Of a DNA stretch of 64,000 nt, positions 58,701 through 64,000 are shown in pieces. Every line of letters starts with the position of its first letter. The first letter of the stretch is position 1. Source of the DNA: Norana najaformis (taxonomy: Eukaryota > Annelida > Clitellata > Crassiclitellata > Hormogastridae). Under the pieces are notes generated by a model. The model saw only the letters and a list, made by a program, of their open reading frames with translations, did no database searches and had not been told where the DNA came from. The translations under genes were made by a program, and so were the position numbers. The DNA is taken from positions 25,457,222 through 25,521,221 of the forward strand of contig OZ029926.1 of NCBI GenBank assembly GCA_964023275.1, in the 5' to 3' direction.

Positions 58701-61700
58701 TACGGACCACTGGGCCACATGGTGGTGTATTCAGTCTCCTTTTCACTTCTGCCAACAAAATTCTTCAGACGTGTGGTCACAGGTTGACAGGATCTTCTAC
58801 CTTACACGGGGTACCCAGTGAGGTACTGAAAAGATGCTAAGTGTCTAGATGCACGCACACATATACAAAATAACAGTCCAAGAACTAGACAACCAATCAT
58901 TACAAAGAACAACACGAACCTAAAGTTATCAAATTGTGATCACATGGTTGAAATAAATTGGTCCGAACAACATACAAAAGCCTTTATTTTCTAGCAAAAT
59001 GCAAGAAATTCCATTTTTTCATATAATGACACGATAAATTTAAAATACAAACCTTATCCTTCCATATTCTAAGTTGTTCCAGCTGTTCTTGCAAACCATC
59101 CTTTTCTTGTTCCTGTACACTTCGTAAAGCTTTAAACTCTGCCAACTGTACAAGGTAAAACATAGCAACTGGGTCAGGTGAAAATGGGTCATGCACAAGA
59201 TAAAACATAATAACTTGGTCAGGTCAAGATGGAACAACAGATGGGTCTGATCTAGATGAAATACAATCCAGTCAAAGATAAAACAATTGGGTCAGTTCAG
59301 GATAAATGTACCAGGCAAAATAAAGCAACTGGGTCAGTTCAAGTAAGACACAACTAGTTCAGGTCAAGAACACATAAAAAACAAATATGGATTCTGGAAA
59401 AAAATGCACAGATCCACACACTAGGATGGCACTTGGTAGATATCCTTCCATAACTTGATTTTTATACTTTGATACTTGTGAGATATCCTTCTACACCTTG
59501 GTTCTCATGCTTTAATACTTGCGAGAAATCCTTCCATACCTTGGTTTCCACACTGTCGAGCCTTTCCTGTAGCCATGCCTTCTCGTTATTCACTTCGACT
59601 AGCTCCCTCTGGTGCTTCTCCTGTGCACTGGAAAGCAGACGATCAGACTTCTCCTTCCACTCGCGATTCAGATCCTCTTCGATCTGCGTCAACTGAAATT
59701 ACAACAAAAACAGATGCTCTGAACTCTTACAAACCAGCCAAGGTAAATGAATTTTTTATTTAATAAATAGCATAATAGTATTTGATAATTTATCATAAAT
59801 TAAAAGAAATTAAAAGTCCTATTCAAATGACGAGAACAAATGAAGAAGTGCAAATCTTTTACCTTCTGAGCAGAGGTCAACTCGGTAGAGTTTCGTTCCA
59901 TCTTCAGTCGATTCTTAAGCGTTGTTAGTTCAGCCTGGTGTCAAAATGAACAACACAACAAAGACAACCATAAACAAACAGTTGCCGACTGGTTGCACGA
60001 TGGCCTAGTGATTCACATGCTCAGCTGTCAACCCAGACATCAGGGGATCAAATCCACAATGGAAAAATATACACCAAGATTTCTCTTCCATCAGTACCCC
60101 CTAGCAAACTCAGCTATCAAAAGTATTAACCTTACATTGTCAGTGGGAAGATCAGCTGCAGAGGAGAGGACTGTACCAGATCTTCACATGCCCAGGCTAA
60201 CAGAATGACGTCACGAGCACTTTATATTCGAGACTGACTCTTGGGGTTAGCTTACGGGACTATTCTTCTTATGAGCAATGGCCCTGTAATAAAGAAATGA
60301 AGATGGTAATGTAATTCAAAGTGAATAAATAACAGAATCTGAATAAAAAGTTACAAATCTCGATACCTCAAAGTTAGTCTGCATTTCTTTCATTTCGGTT
60401 TCCACTCGAGTGATTTCTTCGGCCGCTTTTCGTTTCTTTTCGTTCAAATTCTGTAAAATATTTCAAATTTCTTTAACCAGTTGCTTTACAAAACAAAAAT
60501 AATGAAAAGCTAAAAAGAACTGATCTGGTGAGTTGTGCCGTTGGAACGTGGTTCCAGAAAAATCTGGACAACAAAGAGTATTTGCTTGGAAAATGCGACA
60601 CAAGGTCCTTTTGCTTTTGTATCTTGGGACATCAAAAGTCTGATCCCAAATAAAGAAATTAATTAATAACTATAAATATCTCTACTGGTAATAAAAACCT
60701 AAAAAGAAACTTCCAAAAGTTTAACCTTGTCGAGGTTGTCTCTTTCCATTGTTATGTCCTTGAGACTTTCTTTGAGGTCCTCGTTCTGTTTGATGAGGAA
60801 GCGTTTGTCCTGCTGTTCCTCCTTCAGCTGAGCCCCCAAATGTTCCAGTTTCTGATCCTGCTCTGAAAACATGAACAGAGAAACTGATGCAATGTCATCA
60901 GTGGTGTAATCACGCTATGGCTTAATCATCTTGTGGCTTAATCATCTTGTGGCTTAATCATCTTGTGGCTTAATCATACCATAGCTTAATCACATTTTGG
61001 GTTAATCATACTTTGGTGTAAACACTGCACAAAACATCAACTGGTGGTCACTTTAAACCCAAAGTCAAAATAATAATCCTTTCAAGAAGTCCAGACAAAA
61101 TCCAATTTGACCTAACTGATTCCGTTCTGACGATTTCTATAGCGCCAATACGCAGGGCATCAATCGAAGGTCTACCTCAAGCGAAAATGTAGTCAAAAAA
61201 CCGTTGAAGAAGTCCAGCCAAAGAGAGGTACAGCTGACATCACAAGAACCTATTGCTATTCACAGAAGGCCATTACATGCCCTCAAGCAAAGAACAGAAT
61301 ACACAAATCACACCATTGCACTCTGCTGCCATGGGGAACAACGCTTCATGCTTCAAAATTTAATAATTAGTTACTTCTAATGTGCAAGTGTCTAATGCAT
61401 AAGGCACCAACCGATGGCACAAACCATGCATCAGACCTCATTCTCTTTCAACAGTCGTCCATTAAATATGTGCCCCATTTAAATTCTTTTCAGCTCATCA
61501 CACACTTTCTGTGACTCCTAAATCACACCTGTTTTTTAACTACAGTTAGACAGCTAAGCCACGATTTTTAGGTTCTTAAAAGGCGCTATATAAATACCTT
61601 GATATAGAAATAGAGATAGATACCAGCCAGTCGCAGCCTCATCGAACTGATATCCTCTCTGCCTTGGATGTCGGATGTCAGCAATTTATCCAGCTGCTGT

Positions 61701-63916
61701 TTCAGTTCACCCTCATGCTTCTTCAGAGAGACGATTTCCAGCTGGCAAGAAGCCAGCTGTGAGGTCGTCACGCTCAGCTCCGTCGCCAGCTGAACCTGAA
61801 CGGTAAAATAAGTCAATCACAGCTAAAACTGTACACTCGTCTTTGCCATAACAAAATACTCAAGTCCTAATTTGAAATATAACCGTTAACTGTGCAATAA
61901 CAAAGTATTCATTCACTAATTTTTAATCGTAATTGTTAACTTTACAAAAACAAACTAATTAACACACAGTGGTCTGTTCGTCGGCCCCTTCGATTAGTTT
62001 CTCTCGAAGAGATGCTACACAAATTTATGATTACAATTACAATTACGCTGTAATCCAATGAGGGTCGAGCCTGCCAAAAGCATCTGCATAATAATAAAGA
62101 AACACCCTTGTCTCGAAAACCAAGCAGTTCAGTTTGGCACCTGGCTTCTCCAATGGATTACGATTTAACCTCAAGCGATCATCAATTGATTATGGCGCCA
62201 TAGAAGTCATTAGATTTGATTAGATAAGCTGAGAATTATACGGCAAGTCCTGTGATGTAACCTGGCCCATTTCCAGGCCCTAGGATTTATACAATGCCAC
62301 ACTACAAGCCAAAGAGCAGGAAACGAGTGCTTCCGCTACGTTCTACTCTGTGACACACACGCAAGCATCTATGTATATCTGTATGTATCAAGACACTTCA
62401 TATAGCGCCTTTTATGTACCTCTCAAAGGTGCTGTATGAGCTTTACGTTACAGAGCATAATGGCTGATCAGATACCAGGTGTAATAGCTGATTTCTGTCG
62501 AAATTCAATGCAGCTTCTCCAACTAATTATGATTTTGATCGTGATTTTCACTTAAAGCAACCCTCAACTGATGCCTTGGTCAGTACACCAGTCTTTAGAT
62601 TAGATTAGATTAGATCAGAGGATCAGAAACAAATATGAGAGATAACACTGCACGACTAAAAGCCATGTTGGGTCCTGCTGCAAACCTTTTCCTGCTCGAG
62701 GGTCTGGACCCGGGCCTGGCTCTGGGAGGCCGTGTTTTTGTACGAGTCGTTCCTCTGCTCCAGAAACGCATTGCTCTGTTCAACGTACCTGCAGAGAAAA
62801 CGCAACCAATTGTCGGCTAATCACTCAGTAGAACAACACCTAATCTTAATCTAATCTAATCCTCTAGAGATCCATTGTACTGTTTCACAAAGCATCGGTT
62901 AATGGTTGCTTTCTGATACGTACATCAAAATCCACAGCAAGGGGAAACTCGAAAAGCGGCAAAATGTCCTGTATTCACTGATATAAAATTGTTTAAGAAA
63001 TGAATGTAACATGTTAAATGAATGTTAAAACTCTCAACATCTTCAGCACCCACAACTCATTCAAAGGGATCAGAAAGTGGGTAAGATTAATTCAGAATTT
63101 TTCAGCCAATTTCTTTCACTCCCTATCAGAATTTCTAATTATTACAGCTGATTAATCGAAGCTCTACCAGGATTTACAATACTTACAGCTGATTACGCTG
63201 TAACAACTGGGCAATTTTAACGTTTTGCTCGTCAACGCGGGAACTTTTCTCAAAATTCTCCTTCTTTAATCTTTCGTTCTCCTGCAAAATGCAAGCAACA
63301 TGACAACATAACTTGATTGCTACAATAGGCAAATGAATAAGTTAGTTACTCAGTGACCTGGAGATTTAAAAACTGTCCTAAGAACCTCTCATAGGTGATA
63401 TGATTTATCGTTATTTCTGCAAGTTTTTGTTATATGAGGCAGAAACTGTCCACTATTACAAAAACCTGGCATATCATTGTTCTCAAATGCTGAAGATAAT
63501 GCTATAACGATGAACACAGTAACTCAAAAACATTATTATTATTGTCGTCATCATCATCACCATAATCATCAGGTTTTCATTATCATTATTATTATTCATT
63601 TATTAGTCAAACAAGGTCAGTAAACCTGAATCTGAGACATGAAGCAGTCAAGAGCGAAGGTCCCTACGCAGTAACCGCCTACTGGAAGGCTCAAACTCGT
63701 ACTCTCCACGTCACAAGTCGAGCGCTCTAACCAATAGGCTACCATGCCCCATGTACTACTAATACTACTAGAAATGCTTAGCTAAGAACGAAGCAGGCAG
63801 TGAACACCAACCATAACGATTCGTTCGATGTTGCTAACGAGCATTCCAACCTCCATTGTTGGCATTGAGTTGGCGAGAGACACAGCACTGGATTGGCGAC
63901 TGTTCAGCTGGTCCAA
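52737..63916 (-). CDS. FKBP15: FK506-binding protein 15 (FKBP15/WAFL), 3' part, 16 coding exons
   Basis: Exons: 63812-63916, 63187-63281, 62686-62788, 61624-61795, 60726-60862, 60367-60450, 59863-59934, 59540-59692, 59053-59145, 57993-58217 (or ending 58059), 57336-57443, 56456-56510, 55033-55683, 54097-54502, 53539-53725, 52737-52814. All phases agree, giving 907 codons to the stop. Coiled coil begins [19 protein letters not shown] (human NERLKQEILEKSN) and runs through [15 protein letters not shown] and [16 protein letters not shown]. Then [16 protein letters not shown] matches the conserved block after the coil. The tail is acidic and disordered with repeated LFG-acidic motifs and ends [23 protein letters not shown]15 works with the WASH complex in endosome and actin dynamics. 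The EVH1-like and FKBP domains are off the right edge. No damage was seen. Confidence 0.95.
52866..53130 (+). repeat. SINE-D copy in the last FKBP15 intron
   Basis: Head AAGTGGTTAGATTGCTAGAC, B-box-like GAGTTCAAATCCCTACC, body TGATCAGTGGGAAGAACAAG. Homologous to 59985-60290. Confidence 0.65.
53320..53490 (+). repeat. SINE-A copy in the last FKBP15 intron
   Basis: TACCCACTGTGGCATAACTT, GGGCTCCTCCAATGATTAAT, then GTGCCTTATGCATTACGATA. Confidence 0.55.
54795..54935 (-). repeat. SINE-A copy
   Basis: Reverse complement of the A-family 3' half: TCTAATGACTTCTATGGCGC, CCATTATCATAATGTCCAAGG on the plus strand, then AGAAGCCGGGTCGAAATCCG. In an FKBP15 intron. Confidence 0.6.
55866..56248. mobile_element. 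MITE copy 4, both ends present
   Basis: Left end AGTCGTCCATTAGGGACGAC, right end TTCCTTTATGGATGACCCC, inverted relative to each other. Interior shares CACAGTTAGCCCTGC and ATGCGGACAAGGGGAGGGAG with copy 1. About 380 bp, no ORF, in an FKBP15 intron. Confidence 0.65.
56690..56895. repeat. Minisatellite, 56-bp unit, about 4 copies
   Basis: Unit contains TAGAAACTCGTAAAAAGTGT, ACAGGTAAACTAACG and TTTTACAACATTCC. FKBP15 intron. Confidence 0.9.
57845..57960. repeat. Purine-rich (GGA/GAA) simple repeat
   Basis: Plus-strand GAGGAGGAAGAAGAGG-type tract in the intron just after the 57993-58217 exon. It accounts for a long Leu-rich minus-strand frame that reads past the donor. Confidence 0.85.
58265..58530. 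repeat. TTTATTCATT-type AT-rich simple repeat
   Basis: Irregular TTATTTATTTATT and TTATTCATT runs over about 265 bp in an FKBP15 intron. Confidence 0.85.
59150..59365. repeat. Degenerate tandem repeat with GGGTCAGGTCAAG core
   Basis: Six or more loose copies of an about 33-bp unit (ATAAAACA..A.CTGGGTCAGGT) in an FKBP15 intron. Confidence 0.6.
59985..60290 (+). repeat. SINE-D copy, long
   Basis: TGCACGATGGCCTAGTGATT head, GGGGATCAAATCCACAATGG, CAGTGGGAAGATCAGCTGC, tail ACTATTCTTCTTATGAGCAA. FKBP15 intron. Confidence 0.65.
60917..61010. repeat. Tandem repeat, about 17-bp unit
   Basis: Five to six copies of TGGCTTAATCATCTTG variants in an FKBP15 intron. Confidence 0.9.
61100..61215 (-). repeat. 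SINE-A fragment
   Basis: ACGATTTCTATAGCGCCAAT and GCAGGGCATCAATCGAAG on the plus strand match the inverse of the A-family tail. Confidence 0.45.
62100..62228 (+). repeat. SINE-A copy
   Basis: CTTCTCCAATGGATTACGAT, ATTATGGCGCCATAGAAGTC, then a TTAGATTTGATTAGA tail. It abuts a SINE-B 3' fragment (62228-62370). Confidence 0.6.
62228..62370 (+). repeat. SINE-B 3' fragment
   Basis: GGCAAGTCCTGTGATGTAAC and TTTCCAGGCCCTAGGATTTA followed by GAAACGAGTGCTTCCGCTAC, matching the B-family body. Confidence 0.45.
62500..62615 (+). repeat. SINE-A copy with TTAGA tail
   Basis: GCAGCTTCTCCAACTAATTA, CAACTGATGCCTTGGTCAGT and a pure TTAGATTAGATTAGATTAGA end. FKBP15 intron. Confidence 0.6.
63640..63750 (-). 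repeat. SINE-E copy (inverted)
   Basis: Plus strand carries CTCAAACTCGTACTCTCC and AAGTCGAGCGCTCTAACCAA, the inverse of the 39898 head. Confidence 0.6.
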
Positions 63917-63959
63917 CTGCATCAAAAACAACATCAGACACTAAAAACTACCATACTAA

Positions 63960-63993
<34 letters not shown>

Positions 63994-64000
63994 TAATAAT

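Noticed and set aside
1-64000. CRISPR arrays, operons, bacterial promoters
   Set aside because: None seen; the spliced genes and SINE/LINE content are eukaryotic.

Overview
The window is nuclear DNA of an animal. Genes are split by GT-AG introns, non-coding DNA is AT-rich, and tRNA-derived SINEs, CR1-like LINE remains, a hAT remnant, MITEs and microsatellites are dense. Two genes are recognised by homology that holds exon by exon (PQBP1 and FKBP15). The PQBP1 form, with a Cys-rich segment before the WW domain, and the repeat load suggest an invertebrate, probably marine. I cannot name a phylum. A run of 10 Ns at 49267-49276 shows this is a scaffolded draft assembly.

Layout. 1-106: last exon of an AAA-ATPase gene on the + strand that enters from the left. 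1.45-5.93 kb (-): complete PQBP1 in seven coding exons. 5.93-6.88 kb: divergent intergenic region. 6.88-8.24 kb (+): single-exon three-finger C2H2 zinc-finger protein. 8.2-25 kb: mostly repeats, including a MITE family, a LINE inserted into a SINE, a decayed hAT transposase, a LINE endonuclease remnant, and two unrecognised coding-like stretches (21.9-22.4 kb and a tandem-duplicated exon at 24.3-25.1 kb).

25.5-49.3 kb (-): a cluster of AAA-ATPase exons. Repeated modules follow one exon plan: linker (L), Walker-A lead (A1), P-loop (A2), Walker-B/Arg-finger (B), small-domain start (E2) and C-terminal exon (C). The modules read best as three tandem two-AAA genes (AFG2/CDC48-like), much rearranged and carrying several single-base frame breaks. 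A duplicated block at 30.5-30.9 and 49.0-49.3 kb sits where the 5' ends of gene 3 and gene 1 should be. One copy appears to have gained a different last exon with an HMG-box-like tail.

49.3-52.5 kb: little coding potential except the 3' end of a repeat-borne ORF. 52.5-64 kb (-): the 3' two thirds of FKBP15, 16 coding exons and 907 codons; the FKBP domain lies beyond the right edge.

Functionally, PQBP1 (splicing and transcription) and FKBP15 (WASH/endosome) are ordinary housekeeping genes. The AAA cluster is the unusual feature: a lineage-specific, fast-rearranging array with gene conversion, unequal crossing-over and terminal-exon exchange.
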